Below are positions 36,160 to 46,845 of a stretch of DNA of 64,000 nt, one piece after another. A program made the translations under genes and the position numbers. Below the pieces are notes generated by a model. It saw only the letters and a list, made by a program, of their open reading frames with translations, was not told the DNA's origin and ran no database searches. Source of the DNA: Streptomyces sp. NBC_01298. GTDB taxonomy: Bacteria > Actinomycetota > Actinomycetes > Streptomycetales > Streptomycetaceae. Each line of letters starts with the position of its first letter. The stretch's first letter is position 1. Where the stretch lies: positions 5,456,001-5,520,000 of the forward strand of contig NZ_CP108414.1 in NCBI RefSeq assembly GCF_035978755.1, in the 5' to 3' direction.

Positions 36160-37161
36160 GTGAGCGAGACGGCGTCTTCCCAAGCTTCCAAGACTTCCCA
36201 GTGCTCCAAGTACTTGGTCACCGGCGGAGCCGGATACGTGGGCGGGGTGGTCGCGGCCCACCTCCTCCAGGCGGGTCACGAGGTCACCGTCCTCGACGAC
36301 CTCTCCACCGGCTTCCGTTCGGGGGTGCCGGCCGGCGCCGCGTTCATCGAGGGCCGCATCCAGGACGCCGCCGAGCACCTGGACCCCTCCTACGACGGGG
36401 TCCTGCACTTCGCGGCCTCCTCACAGGTCGGCGAGTCCGTGGTGAATCCCGGCAAGTACTGGGAGAACAACGTCGGCGGCACCCTGGCCCTGCTGGCGGC
36501 GATGCGCGGGGCGGGCGTGCGCCAGCTGGTGTTCTCCTCCACCGCGGCCACCTACGGGGAGCCCGGCGACGGGCCGCTGACCGAGTCCTCGGTGACCGCC
36601 CCCACCAACCCGTACGGGGCCTCGAAGCTGGCCGTCGACCACATGATCGCGGGGGAGTGCGCGGCGCACGGCCTCGCGGCGGTCTCGCTGCGCTACTTCA
36701 ACGTGGCGGGCGCCTACGGGCAGTTCGGCGAGCTGCACGACCCCGAGACCCACCTGATCCCGCTGGTCCTGCAAGTGGCCCTCGGCGAGCGGGAGTCGAT
36801 CTCGGTGTTCGGCGAGGACTACCCCACCCCGGACGGCACCTGCGTGCGGGACTACATCCACGTCGCCGACCTGGCCGAGGCCCACCTGGCCGCGCTCCGG
36901 GTCGCCGCCGAGGGGGAACACCTGGTGTGCAACCTCGGCAACGGCAGCGGGTTTTCGGTCCGAGAGGTCATCGAGACCGTCCGCAAGGTCACCGGGAAGG
37001 AGATTCCCGAGGTGGTGGCGCCCCGCCGGGCGGGGGACCCGGCCTTCCTCGTCGCCTCCGCCCGCAGGGCCCACGAGCGGCTCGGCTGGACCCCGACCCG
37101 CTCGGACCTCACCGGCATCGTGACCGACGCCTGGAACTTCACCCGCGCCCGGCGCGGCTGA
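36160..37161 (+). CDS. galE: UDP-glucose 4-epimerase
   Basis: A 333-residue extended [19 protein letters not shown] binds NAD, the catalytic Ser lies in FSSTAATYG and the Tyr-Lys pair in [20 protein letters not shown] and [13 protein letters not shown] are GalE-typical. It interconverts UDP-glucose and UDP-galactose. The GTG at 36160 follows GAGAGG by about 10 bp. In many streptomycetes galE sits in galTEK; here neither galT nor galK is adjacent, and two unrelated regulators flank it. Terminator 37222-37249 follows. Confidence 0.93.
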   Translation: MSETASSQASKTSQCSKYLVTGGAGYVGGVVAAHLLQAGHEVTVLDDLSTGFRSGVPAGAAFIEGRIQDAAEHLDPSYDGVLHFAASSQVGESVVNPGKYWENNVGGTLALLAAMRGAGVRQLVFSSTAATYGEPGDGPLTESSVTAPTNPYGASKLAVDHMIAGECAAHGLAAVSLRYFNVAGAYGQFGELHDPETHLIPLVLQVALGERESISVFGEDYPTPDGTCVRDYIHVADLAEAHLAALRVAAEGEHLVCNLGNGSGFSVREVIETVRKVTGKEIPEVVAPRRAGDPAFLVASARRAHERLGWTPTRSDLTGIVTDAWNFTRARRG

Positions 37162-37168
37162 GCCCGTC

Positions 37169-37190
37169 GGCAGCCACCGGCAGCCACCGG
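37169..37190 (+). repeat. 10-bp tandem duplication after galE
   Basis: GGCAGCCACC is repeated twice plus GG, beginning 7 bp after the galE stop. Confidence 0.8.
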
Positions 37191-37221
37191 TGCAGTGCGC
37201 ACCGGCAGCCCCTGGCCCACG

Positions 37222-37249
37222 CGCCCCCGCCCCGATCAGGGCGGGGGCG
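37222..37249 (+). terminator. Hairpin terminator after galE
   Basis: CGCCCCCGCCC pairs with GGGCGGGGGCG over 11 bp around CGATCA. The rest of the 500-bp gap up to the next regulator holds no gene I can support. Confidence 0.85.
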
Positions 37250-37499
37250 TGCGTGCGTTCGGGGCGCGCCGTTCCCGGGCGCTGCGCGCGGGCGCCCGGC
37301 GTGCGCACGCCGAGTGAAATACCCCCCGTGCAACTGCCCGTGGCACGCGGTCGGGTGGAACGGGCCACCGCCCCGGTGGCATGCGGTCGATTTCAAGCCA
37401 CCTCGGAGCGGTTCCGGAAGCGCCTCGCCGGAAAATCGCTCGGAAAACTTCTGCAATTCGGCCAACCACGAGCCGACCCCGGCCCTACGCTGATGCGTG

Positions 37500-37519
37500 A
37501 CACCGGTGGGGGCCGGTGT
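37500..37519. promoter_or_regulatory. Inverted repeat upstream of the NarL-type regulator
   Basis: ACACCGG-N6-CCGGTGT, 7-bp perfect arms, about 145 bp upstream of the regulator start. Possible operator; no further support. Confidence 0.35.
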
Positions 37520-37662
37520 TGATTCAGGGGTCGAGACAAGTCGGGTACGACGTCCGGTCCGGGGTAGTGCAGAGATGTCACGGCGGCGGCCGAGGCGCCT
37601 GCGGATCACCCGGTCCGGGCGTCGTACCCGCAGTCGTCCGTTCCCCGACCCTTGGGGGTTTT

Positions 37663-38448
37663 GTGGTCCGTATCCGGGTACTCGTGGTCGACGATCACCG
37701 CATCTTCGCCGAATCTCTCGCCGCCGCGCTCGCGGCCGAACCGGACGTGGACGTCTCCGCGGCCGGCAGCGGCCCCGCCGCGCTGCGCTGCCTCGAACGC
37801 GCGGTGGCCGAAGGGCGCCGCTTCGACGTGCTGCTGGTCGACGCCGACCTGGCCGCCGTGCCCGCGGGCGTCCCCGCCCAGCGGGAGTCCGGTTCCGCCC
37901 CGTCCGCCGCCGACGGGATCGCGCTGGTGGCAGGCGTACGGGTGTCCCATCCCGCGGTCCGTACGGTGGTCCTCGCCGAGCGCGACGACGCACGCCGTGC
38001 CGCGCTCGCGCTCCAGGCGGGAGCCTCGGGCTGGGTGGCCAAGGACTGCTCGCTCTCGCGGCTCCTGGCCGTCGTCCGCGGAGTCCTGCGCGAGGAGACG
38101 CACCTTCCGCCCGCGCTGCTCACCGGAGTTCTCCGCGAGCTGACCGCGGCGCGCAAGCACCGTACCGACAGCGAACGGCTGGTGGAGTCCCTCACGCCCA
38201 GGGAGCACGAGGTGCTGCGCTGCATGGTGGCGGGGCTGGGCCGCAAGGACGTGGCCGCGCGGCTGTTCCTCTCCCCGCACACGGTCCGCACCCACATGCA
38301 GAACGTGCTGGGCAAGCTGGGCGTGCACTCCACGCTCGCGGCGGTCGCCCTGGCCCGGCGGGCCGGCGTGCGCCCCGCGGACCTGCCCGGACTGCCGGGG
38401 CAGGGACTAGCCGGGGATGTTGTCGAACGGAGCGGTCAACTGGCGTAG
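37663..38448 (+). CDS. NarL/LuxR family response regulator
   Basis: A 261-residue regulator. The receiver keeps the acidic pocket (VLVVDDHRIF), phospho-acceptor (DVLLVDADLA) and Lys (GASGWVAKD), with about 25 extra residues inserted after the phospho-acceptor (AAVPAGVPAQRESG...). The LuxR helix-turn-helix is SLTPREHEVLRCMVAGLGRK through TVRTHMQNVLGKLGV. No histidine kinase is next to it. The GTG at 37663 follows GGGGG closely; the frame is open further upstream but without a recognisable start. The last 42 bp overlap the convergent tamR gene. Confidence 0.88.
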   Translation: MVRIRVLVVDDHRIFAESLAAALAAEPDVDVSAAGSGPAALRCLERAVAEGRRFDVLLVDADLAAVPAGVPAQRESGSAPSAADGIALVAGVRVSHPAVRTVVLAERDDARRAALALQAGASGWVAKDCSLSRLLAVVRGVLREETHLPPALLTGVLRELTAARKHRTDSERLVESLTPREHEVLRCMVAGLGRKDVAARLFLSPHTVRTHMQNVLGKLGVHSTLAAVALARRAGVRPADLPGLPGQGLAGDVVERSGQLA

Positions 38449-38904
38449 CAGCCCGGCGAGATCGCCGCGCTGCGTACGCGAGAGCTGGGCCAGGATCGCC
38501 CGTTCCTGGGCCAGCAGCCCGGCGAGCGCCTGGTCGGCGCGGTCACGGCCCTCGGGGCTGAGGCGCACGAGGACCCCCCGGCGGTCGTTGGGGTCCGGCA
38601 GCCGTTCGACGAGGCCCTTCTTGGCGAGCCGGTCGATGCGGTTGGTCATGGTCCCCGAGGTCACCAGGGTCTGCGTCAGCAACTGGCCGGGGGAAAGCTG
38701 GTAGGGCGCGCCCGCCCGCCGCAGCGAGGTCAGGACGTCGAACTCCCACGGCTCCAGGCCGTGCTCGGAAAAGGCCAGCCGGCGGGCACGGTCGAGGTGC
38801 CGCGCGAGCCTGCTGACGCGGCTGAGTACCTCGAGCGGTTCCACGTCGAGGTCAGGGCGTTCCCGCCGCCATGCCGCGACCAGTCGGTCGACCTCGTCCT
38901 CCAT
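38407..38904 (-). CDS. tamR: MarR family regulator TamR
   Basis: A 165-residue winged-helix regulator: PWEFDVLTSLRRAG, LTQTLVTSGTMTNRIDRLA recognition helix and the wing DPNDRRGVLVRL. In S. coelicolor the MarR protein TamR is divergent from tam and is relieved by citrate-type metabolites; the same divergent pairing is seen here, with palindromes between. ATG 38904 gives the family length; the frame upstream runs through the operator. No strong Shine-Dalgarno precedes it, and a TTTACACT element lies just upstream, so a leaderless message is possible. Confidence 0.88.
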   Translation of the reverse strand: MEDEVDRLVAAWRRERPDLDVEPLEVLSRVSRLARHLDRARRLAFSEHGLEPWEFDVLTSLRRAGAPYQLSPGQLLTQTLVTSGTMTNRIDRLAKKGLVERLPDPNDRRGVLVRLSPEGRDRADQALAGLLAQERAILAQLSRTQRGDLAGLLRQLTAPFDNIPG

Positions 38905-38960
38905 GCCGATCAGTGTAAAGGGTCTGTCGATGTGAAGTCTCTTTAAATCGAGCATCTCGT

Positions 38961-38985
38961 TATCAAGTATCTTGACGTCGAGATA
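38961..38985. promoter_or_regulatory. TamR operator: overlapping palindromes
   Basis: TATCTTGACGTCGAGATA (38968-38985) is an 18-bp inverted repeat with one mismatched pair, overlapping TCAAG-TAT-CTTGA (38963-38975). It lies between divergent tamR and tam and fits an 18-bp MarR-type site. The surrounding AT-rich stretch must hold both promoters. Confidence 0.75.
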
Positions 38986-39065
38986 TATTTTCCGCCACCA
39001 TGGGGCATGGAGGGGGCCGGAGCAGCTTCCGATTCCGACCGTACTGCCAGCAAGGAGGCTCGAAC

Positions 39066-39947
39066 ATGCATTCCGATACCGCGCCGGCCAGGACCCCCGC
39101 GTCGACATCCCCCACGGGTGGAGCACCCGCCGCGCCCGCCGCGCCCACCTGGGACCCGCAGCAGTACCTCAGGCACGCCGGCCACCGGGCCAGGCCCTTC
39201 CTCGACCTCCTCGCCCGGATACCCGAGCTCCCCTCCCGGGCCGCCCGCATCGCCGACCTCGGCTGCGGCCCGGGCAACGTCACCGCGCTCCTCTCGGACC
39301 GCTGGCCCGAGGCCCACATCACCGGCTACGACCTCTCCCCGGAGATGCTCCACCGGGCCGACGCCGAGTACGCCGGTCCCACCGGTGGCGGGGGCAAGCT
39401 CGACTTCCGCCACGGAAACCTGGCCGACTGGCTCCCGGAGGAGCCGTACGACCTGATCGTCTCCAACGCCGCCTTCCAGTGGGTCCCCGGCCACGCCGGA
39501 TCCTTCGCCCCCTGGATCAACGGACTGCGCCCCGGCGGCACCTTCGCGTTCCAGATCCCCGGCAACTTCACCGCCCCCAGCCACCGGATCCTCGCCGACC
39601 TGTGCGACACCCCGCGCTGGCGCGGCCGGCTCGCCGGACACGGAGCCCGCTACATCCACATCCTCGAACCCTCCGGATACCTGGAGCGCTTCACCGAGCT
39701 CGGCTGCGCCGCCGACGTGTGGGAGACCACCTACCACCAGCTGCTCCAGGGCCCCGATCCCGTACTGGACTGGGTGAAGGGCACCGCCCTGCGGCCCGTG
39801 CTCACCGCGCTGGCCGATGACGAGGAGGCCGTCGAGGCCTTCCTCGCCGAGTACCGCACGCTGCTGCGCGCGGCCTATCCCACGGGTCCCCGCGGCACCG
39901 TCTTCCCGTTCCGCCGGATCTTCGCCGTCGCCCGCAGGGAGGCCTGA
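39066..39947 (+). CDS. tam: Trans-aconitate 2-methyltransferase
   Basis: A 293-residue SAM-dependent methyltransferase with ADLGCGPGNVTALLSDRWP as motif I, NAAFQWVPGH and LRPGGTFAFQIPGNF, the Tam family pattern. It methylates trans-aconitate, an inhibitor formed from cis-aconitate, and so protects the citric acid cycle. AAGGAGG 7 bp before the ATG is the strongest ribosome-binding site in the window. A 35-residue Ala/Pro-rich N-terminus precedes the fold. The VOC gene follows 2 bp after its stop. Confidence 0.9.
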   Translation: MHSDTAPARTPASTSPTGGAPAAPAAPTWDPQQYLRHAGHRARPFLDLLARIPELPSRAARIADLGCGPGNVTALLSDRWPEAHITGYDLSPEMLHRADAEYAGPTGGGGKLDFRHGNLADWLPEEPYDLIVSNAAFQWVPGHAGSFAPWINGLRPGGTFAFQIPGNFTAPSHRILADLCDTPRWRGRLAGHGARYIHILEPSGYLERFTELGCAADVWETTYHQLLQGPDPVLDWVKGTALRPVLTALADDEEAVEAFLAEYRTLLRAAYPTGPRGTVFPFRRIFAVARREA

Positions 39948-39949
39948 GC

Positions 39950-40342
39950 ATGCTCGCCGGAGTCGACCACGTCCAGCTCGCCGCCCCGCCCGGCTCGGAG
40001 GACCGGCTCCGCGCCTATTACACCGAGGTCCTCGGCATGACCGAGATCCCCAAACCGCCCCTGCTCGCGGCGCGCGGCGGCTGCTGGTTCGCCGCCGGGC
40101 CGGTCCAGCTCCACCTGGGCATCGAGGAGGACTTCCGCCCCGCCCGCAAGGCGCACCCGGGACTCAGGGTCGAGGGCATCGAGGCCTACGCGGACAGGCT
40201 CCGGTCGCGCGGCGCCACCGTCGTCTGGGACGACGGCCTGCCGGGACACCGCCGCTTCTACTCGCAGGACCCGGTCGGGAACCGGATCGAGTTCTTGGAG
40301 AAGCACAGCTTGGAGAAGCACAGCTTGGAGAAGCACGTCTGA
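39950..40342 (+). CDS. VOC (glyoxalase/bleomycin-resistance fold) protein
   Basis: A 130-residue single vicinal-oxygen-chelate domain: MLAGVDHVQLAAPPGSED starts the first beta-alpha unit with a metal-site His, and DPVGNRIEFLE ends the fold with the metal-site Glu. Substrate unknown; placed just after tam, it is cotranscribed and under TamR control by inference. The C-terminus is odd: LEKHS, LEKHS, LEKHV, three copies of a 15-bp repeat that extends the last strand. Confidence 0.87.
   Translation: MLAGVDHVQLAAPPGSEDRLRAYYTEVLGMTEIPKPPLLAARGGCWFAAGPVQLHLGIEEDFRPARKAHPGLRVEGIEAYADRLRSRGATVVWDDGLPGHRRFYSQDPVGNRIEFLEKHSLEKHSLEKHV
40295..40339 (+). repeat. Three copies of a 15-bp in-frame tandem repeat
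   Basis: TTGGAGAAGCACAGC twice and TTGGAGAAGCACGTC once form the final codons of the VOC gene. Confidence 0.95.
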
Positions 40343-40357
40343 TGCTCTGATGTCACA

Positions 40358-40405
40358 CACGACGGCGCCCCGCCACCGGATCTCCGGTGACGGGGCGCCG
40401 TCGTG
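40358..40405. terminator. Bidirectional hairpin terminator
   Basis: CACGACGGCGCCCCG pairs over 15 bp with its complement, followed by a 2-nt mismatch, ACCGG/CCGGT and an ATCT loop. It separates the convergent VOC and TetR genes. Confidence 0.9.
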
Positions 40406-40425
40406 CGCACACGCGGTACGGGGGC

Positions 40426-41100
40426 TCACTTCTTGCGGTGGCCCACCAGTCGCGGCTTCGCCTCCAGGTTCTCCAGCCCGTGCCAGGACAGGTTCACCAG
40501 GTGCGCCGCCACCTCGGCCTTCTTCGGCTGGCGCGTCTCCAGCCACCATTGCCCGGTCAGCGCGACCATTCCGACCAGCGCCTGCGCGTACAGCGGGGCC
40601 AGCTTCGGATCGAAGCCGCGGGCCTTGAACTCCAGGCCCAGGATGTCCTCGACCTGCGTGGCGATATCGCTGATCAGCGAGGCGAAGGTGCCCGTCGACT
40701 GGGCCACGGGGGAGTCGCGGACCAGGATCCGGAAACCGTCCGTGTAGTTCTCGATGTAGTCCAGGAGCGCGAACGCCGCCTGCTCCAGGAGCTCCCGCGG
40801 GTGCCCGGCCGTCAGCGCGCCCGTCACCCCGTCCAGCAGCTGGCGCATCTCGCGGTCCACGACGACCGCGTAGAGACCCTCCTTGCCGCCGAAGTGCTCG
40901 TAGACCACCGGCTTGGAGACTCCGGCCTTCGCCGCGATCTCCTCCACCGACGTGCCCTCGAACCCCTTCTCGGCGAACAGGGTGCGGCCGATGTCCAGCA
41001 GTTGCTGACGCCGTTCGGCGCCCGTCATCCGGACCCGGCGGGTGCGCCTGGGCTTCTCGCTGCTGGAACTGCTGCCGTCGTTTCCCACGCCCCCCATCAT
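40426..41100 (-). CDS. TetR family regulator coupled to a desaturase
   Basis: A 224-residue regulator. The helix-turn-helix region is DIGRTLFAEKGFEGTSVEEI, then KAGVSKPVVYEHFGGKEGLY; the rest is a TetR C-terminal ligand domain. A basic Ser/Arg N-terminus of about 25 residues precedes it. The ATG at 41100 overlaps the desaturase stop (ATGA), so expression is coupled to the enzyme. It probably senses acyl-CoA or membrane state and controls the desaturase; the ligand is inferred from context only. Confidence 0.9.
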   Translation of the reverse strand: MMGGVGNDGSSSSSEKPRRTRRVRMTGAERRQQLLDIGRTLFAEKGFEGTSVEEIAAKAGVSKPVVYEHFGGKEGLYAVVVDREMRQLLDGVTGALTAGHPRELLEQAAFALLDYIENYTDGFRILVRDSPVAQSTGTFASLISDIATQVEDILGLEFKARGFDPKLAPLYAQALVGMVALTGQWWLETRQPKKAEVAAHLVNLSWHGLENLEAKPRLVGHRKK

Positions 41101-42077
41101 GCCGCGTTCGACACTTCTTCCTTGCGTCGGGCGTCGATCCGGGCCTCCGAGGGCCAGCGGACGTCGGACGCCCAGCCCAGCTGTTCGAACCAGCGGATCA
41201 GCCGCGCACTGGAGTCGACCTGGCCGCGCAGCACACCGTGCCGGGCCGAGGTCGGGTCGGCGTGGTGCAGGTTGTGCCAGGACTCGCCGCAGGACAGCAC
41301 CGCGAGCCACCACACGTTGCCGGAGCGGTCGCGGGACTTGAAGGGACGCTTGCCCACCGCGTGGCAGATCGAGTTGATCGACCACGTCACGTGGTGCAGC
41401 AGCGCGACCCGGACCAGCGAGCCCCAGAAGAACGCGGTGAAGGCGCCCCACCACGACATGGTCACCAGACCGCCCACCAGCGGGGGCAGCGCCAGCGAGA
41501 ACATCGTCCAGAAGATGAAGTCGCGCGAGATGCGGCGGATCGCCGGGTCCTTGATCAGGTCCGGGGCGTACTTCTGCTGGTCGGTCTGCTCCTCGTCGAA
41601 GAGCCACCCGATGTGCGCCCACCACAGGCCCTTCATCAGGGCCGGCAGCGTCTCGCCGAAGCGCCACGGCGAATGCGGGTCGCCCTCGTGGTCGGAGTAC
41701 TTGTGGTGCTTGCGGTGGTCGGCCACCCAGCGCACCAGCGGCCCCTCGACCGCCATCGACCCCATGACCGCCAGGGCGATGCGCAGCGGCCGCTTCGCCT
41801 TGAAGGAGCCGTGCGTGAAGTAGCGGTGGAAGCCGATGGTGATGCCGTGGCAGGCGAGGAAGTACATGAACACCATCAGGCCCACGTCCAGCCAGCTCAC
41901 CCCCCAGCCCCAGGCGAGCGGAAGGGCCACCAGCAGGGCGAGGAAGGGGACGGTGATGAACAGCAGCAGCGCGATCTGCTCGACCGACCGCTTGTTCTCA
42001 CCGCCGAGGGTCGCGGACGGCACGGACGCGCCGGAAGACGCCGAGGCGTCCTCGATCACGTCGGGACTGATGGTCAT
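41097..42077 (-). CDS. Acyl-CoA (delta-9 type) fatty acid desaturase
   Basis: A 326-residue di-iron membrane desaturase. The three histidine boxes are intact: HRYFTH, HRKHH and HNLHH. Hydrophobic helices at about 45-90 and 175-220 flank them. It introduces a double bond in saturated acyl chains to adjust membrane fluidity. ATG 42077 follows GGGGAC by about 7 bp; the longer frame upstream lacks a good start. Its stop overlaps the TetR gene. Confidence 0.93.
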   Translation of the reverse strand: MTISPDVIEDASASSGASVPSATLGGENKRSVEQIALLLFITVPFLALLVALPLAWGWGVSWLDVGLMVFMYFLACHGITIGFHRYFTHGSFKAKRPLRIALAVMGSMAVEGPLVRWVADHRKHHKYSDHEGDPHSPWRFGETLPALMKGLWWAHIGWLFDEEQTDQQKYAPDLIKDPAIRRISRDFIFWTMFSLALPPLVGGLVTMSWWGAFTAFFWGSLVRVALLHHVTWSINSICHAVGKRPFKSRDRSGNVWWLAVLSCGESWHNLHHADPTSARHGVLRGQVDSSARLIRWFEQLGWASDVRWPSEARIDARRKEEVSNAA

Positions 42078-42147
42078 AGGTGTGTCCCCTGAGGGTGAGG
42101 GAGTCGGCAGGCGCGCCGCCCGGCCACACGTCCCTACGGGTGCGTAA

Positions 42148-42163
42148 CCTACGGCAACGTAAG
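42148..42163. promoter_or_regulatory. Imperfect palindrome upstream of the desaturase
   Basis: CCTACG-GCAA-CGTAAG pairs except at one position (core TACG-GCAA-CGTA), 70 bp upstream of the desaturase start. CGTAA also recurs as a direct repeat nearby. A candidate site for the TetR protein encoded downstream. Confidence 0.4.
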
Positions 42164-42420
42164 TATGGCAAAGGTCCCCCGCGCGGCAAGAGGAGCGCGC
42201 CCGGTACCGGTATGCGCGGGGCCCGCGCACCGCGTCGCGCTCCCCGTCCCGCGGTGCTTCGGTCCCTGCCCCGGGACGCCCGCCGCCGGGCCGATCGGCC
42301 CGCGCCGCGGGGCCGTCGTCCCGCCTGGTGACACAGGGACCTGGTCACCGGTACGGGCCACCTATCCTGGTGTCGTCGGACAGCGCGGTCCGCACGGGCA
42401 GCCCGAGCTGCGCATCAGGA

Positions 42421-42462
42421 GCGGTGGCACCGCCGGACGAAGGTCCGGGCGGGCACCACCGC
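42421..42462 (+). promoter_or_regulatory. Long hairpin in the ppc leader
   Basis: GCGGTGG (42421-42427) pairs with CCACCGC (42456-42462); the interior adds CCGCC with a bulged GGCGG and a GGAC-GAAG-GTCC cap, about 16 pairs in all. Two smaller hairpins precede it (GGAC/GTCC near 42378 and GCAGC-CCGA-GCTGC near 42400). TATCCT at 42363-42368 is a possible -10, giving a leader of about 145 nt. The structure ends 42 nt before the ribosome-binding site and may attenuate ppc. Confidence 0.5.
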
Positions 42463-42518
42463 GCGCAACCGGAGCCCACCTCCCAGTAGCGCTCGAAACA
42501 CTGCAAGGAGCCGCACCT

Positions 42519-45284
<2,766 letters not shown>

Positions 45285-45303
45285 GGTTTCGTACGGCACG
45301 GCA

Positions 45304-45337
45304 GAGGGCCCGCACACCGGACGGTGTGCGGGCCCTC
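45304..45337. terminator. Bidirectional hairpin terminator
   Basis: A perfect 15-bp stem (GAGGGCCCGCACACC and complement) with a GGAC loop lies between convergent ppc and pth. Confidence 0.9.
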
Positions 45338-45352
45338 CGCGCGTGCTTCTGG

Positions 45353-45399
45353 CTGTTGGCCCTCCAGCTGTTGGCCCCTCTAACTGTTGGCCCCTCTAA
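45353..45399. repeat. 16-bp tandem repeat across the pth stop
   Basis: CTGTTGGCCCTCCAG (15 bp) is followed by two exact copies of CTGTTGGCCCCTCTAA and a partial CTGTTG. On the minus strand the pth stop codon lies in the last full copy. Confidence 0.9.
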
Positions 45400-45986
45400 C
45401 TGTTGTACGTGGACTGCGCGCGCTCCAGGCCCTCCTGGATGAGGCACTCCACGGCGTCCGCCGAACGGTCGACGAACCAGTCCAGCTCCTTGCGCTCCGT
45501 GGAGGAGAAGTCCTTCAGGACGAAGTCCGCGACCTGCATCCGGCCGGGCGGGCGGCCGATGCCGCAGCGCACCCGGTGGTAGTCGGGGCCCATCGACTTC
45601 GTCATCGACTTGAGGCCGTTGTGGCCGTTGTCCCCGCCGCCCAGCTTCAGCCGGAGCGTCGGGTAGTCGATGTCCAGCTCGTCGTGGACCGCGACGATCC
45701 GGTCCAGCGGCACCTTGTAGAAGTCCCGCAGCGCCGTCACCGGGCCGCCGGACAGGTTCATGAACGACATGGGCTTGGCCAGCACCACGCGCCGGTTCAG
45801 CGGTCCCGGCGGGCCCATCCGGCCCTCGACCACCTGGGCGCGGGCCTTGTGCGCCTTGAACTTGCCGCGCATCCGGTCCGCCAGCAGGTCGGCGACCATG
45901 AAACCGATGTTGTGGCGGTTGCCCGCGTACTCCGCACCCGGGTTCCCGAGACCCACGATCAGCCAGGGCGCCGCGTCGTCCGACAT
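45396..45986 (-). CDS. pth: Peptidyl-tRNA hydrolase
   Basis: A 196-residue enzyme that recycles prematurely released peptidyl-tRNAs. [20 protein letters not shown] contains the conserved Asn and catalytic His, HDELDID the Asp, and [12 protein letters not shown] the substrate loop. ATG 45986 has AAGGAG 6 bp upstream. It lies downstream of rplY on the same strand, with a hairpin between them; the pair is conserved in actinobacteria. Confidence 0.95.
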   Translation of the reverse strand: MSDDAAPWLIVGLGNPGAEYAGNRHNIGFMVADLLADRMRGKFKAHKARAQVVEGRMGPPGPLNRRVVLAKPMSFMNLSGGPVTALRDFYKVPLDRIVAVHDELDIDYPTLRLKLGGGDNGHNGLKSMTKSMGPDYHRVRCGIGRPPGRMQVADFVLKDFSSTERKELDWFVDRSADAVECLIQEGLERAQSTYNS

Positions 45987-46006
45987 CAAAAGCTCCTTAT
46001 ACGAAG

Positions 46007-46047
46007 ACGACCGCCGTCCCGCTCCAGTGGAGCCGGACGGCGGTCGT
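46007..46047 (-). terminator. Hairpin between rplY and pth
   Basis: ACGACCGCCGTCC pairs over 13 bp, then one C-C mismatch and GCTCC/GGAGC. It ends 8 bp before the pth Shine-Dalgarno (45993-45998), so it may limit read-through from rplY to pth. Confidence 0.75.
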
Positions 46048-46077
46048 TCAGCAAGTGCTGAGGGTGAGCGGTGAGGC

Positions 46078-46653
46078 TCAGGCCTCGGAGCCCTCGGCGG
46101 CCGGCTCCTCGGTGCCCGCACCGATGACCTGCAGGACGGCGATGTCGCCGTCGACGGCCAGCGTGGTGCCGGCCGGCAGGACCAGGTCGGAGGCGGTGAT
46201 GGTGGCACCGGCCTCCAGGCCCGCGATCGAGACGGTGACCTCGGTCGGGATGTGGGTGGCCTCGGCCTCGACGGAGATGGTGTTCTGGAGGGTCTCCAGC
46301 ATGTTGCCGCCCGGGGCCAGCTCGCCCTCGGTGACGATCGCGACGTCGACGGTGACCTTCTCGCCCTTCTTGACGATCAGGAAGTCGACGTGGGAGATCG
46401 AGCGCTTCAGCGGGTGCTTCTGAACGGCCTTCGGGATGACCAGCTCGGTGCCGGCGCCCTCGATGTCCAGGGAGAGCAGGACGTTCGGGGTGCGCAGCGC
46501 CAGCTGGAGCGCGTGGGCGTCCACGTTGACGTGCTTCGGGTCGGTGCCGTGGCCGTAGATGACCGCAGGGGTCAGGGCGTCGCGGCGGGCCTGGCGGGCA
46601 GAGCCCTTGCCGAAGTTTTCGCGGACCTTCGCGGCAAGCTTGATCTCGGACAT
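46078..46653 (-). CDS. rplY: 50S ribosomal protein L25/general stress protein Ctc
   Basis: A 191-residue two-domain L25 (TL5/Ctc form). The N-terminal 5S rRNA-binding domain is [19 protein letters not shown] with AVIYGHG; the C-terminal beta domain follows from about residue 95 and ends in an acidic AEGSEA tail. ATG 46653 is chosen because GAGGAG lies 5 bp upstream; GTG 46659 would add two residues. It lies between prs and pth, the standard order. Confidence 0.95.
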   Translation of the reverse strand: MSEIKLAAKVRENFGKGSARQARRDALTPAVIYGHGTDPKHVNVDAHALQLALRTPNVLLSLDIEGAGTELVIPKAVQKHPLKRSISHVDFLIVKKGEKVTVDVAIVTEGELAPGGNMLETLQNTISVEAEATHIPTEVTVSIAGLEAGATITASDLVLPAGTTLAVDGDIAVLQVIGAGTEEPAAEGSEA

Positions 46654-46761
46654 GCTCACTCCTCGTGGGGTGACGGAAATGGACGACAGTCACCCGGCCG
46701 GAACACGGCCTGCTACGAAGAGCGCGTCGATAACGGAGCATCCATACCCGTGAAAACGGGA

Positions 46762-46812
46762 ACGGCCTCCCTCGCCGAGCAACTCAAGGAGTGTACCCGG
46801 CGGGGAGGCCGT
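46762..46812 (-). terminator. Hairpin terminator after prs
   Basis: ACGGCCTCCC and GGGAGGCCGT pair over 10 bp, then a bulged T and CGCCG/CGGCG around a 20-nt loop. A small CCCGT-GAAA-ACGGG hairpin follows at 46747-46760. Confidence 0.75.
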
Positions 46813-46845
46813 ACCCAAAAACGATCTCACGCACAGAGGTCGTGC

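Noticed and set aside
36160..37161. galTEK operon
   Set aside because: No galT or galK motif is found either side of galE.
42421..42434. T-box-like GCGGTGGCACCGCC in the ppc leader
   Set aside because: It resembles the T-box core, but no specifier stem I is visible, ppc is not an amino acid or tRNA-charging gene, and the sequence is explained as part of the long hairpin.
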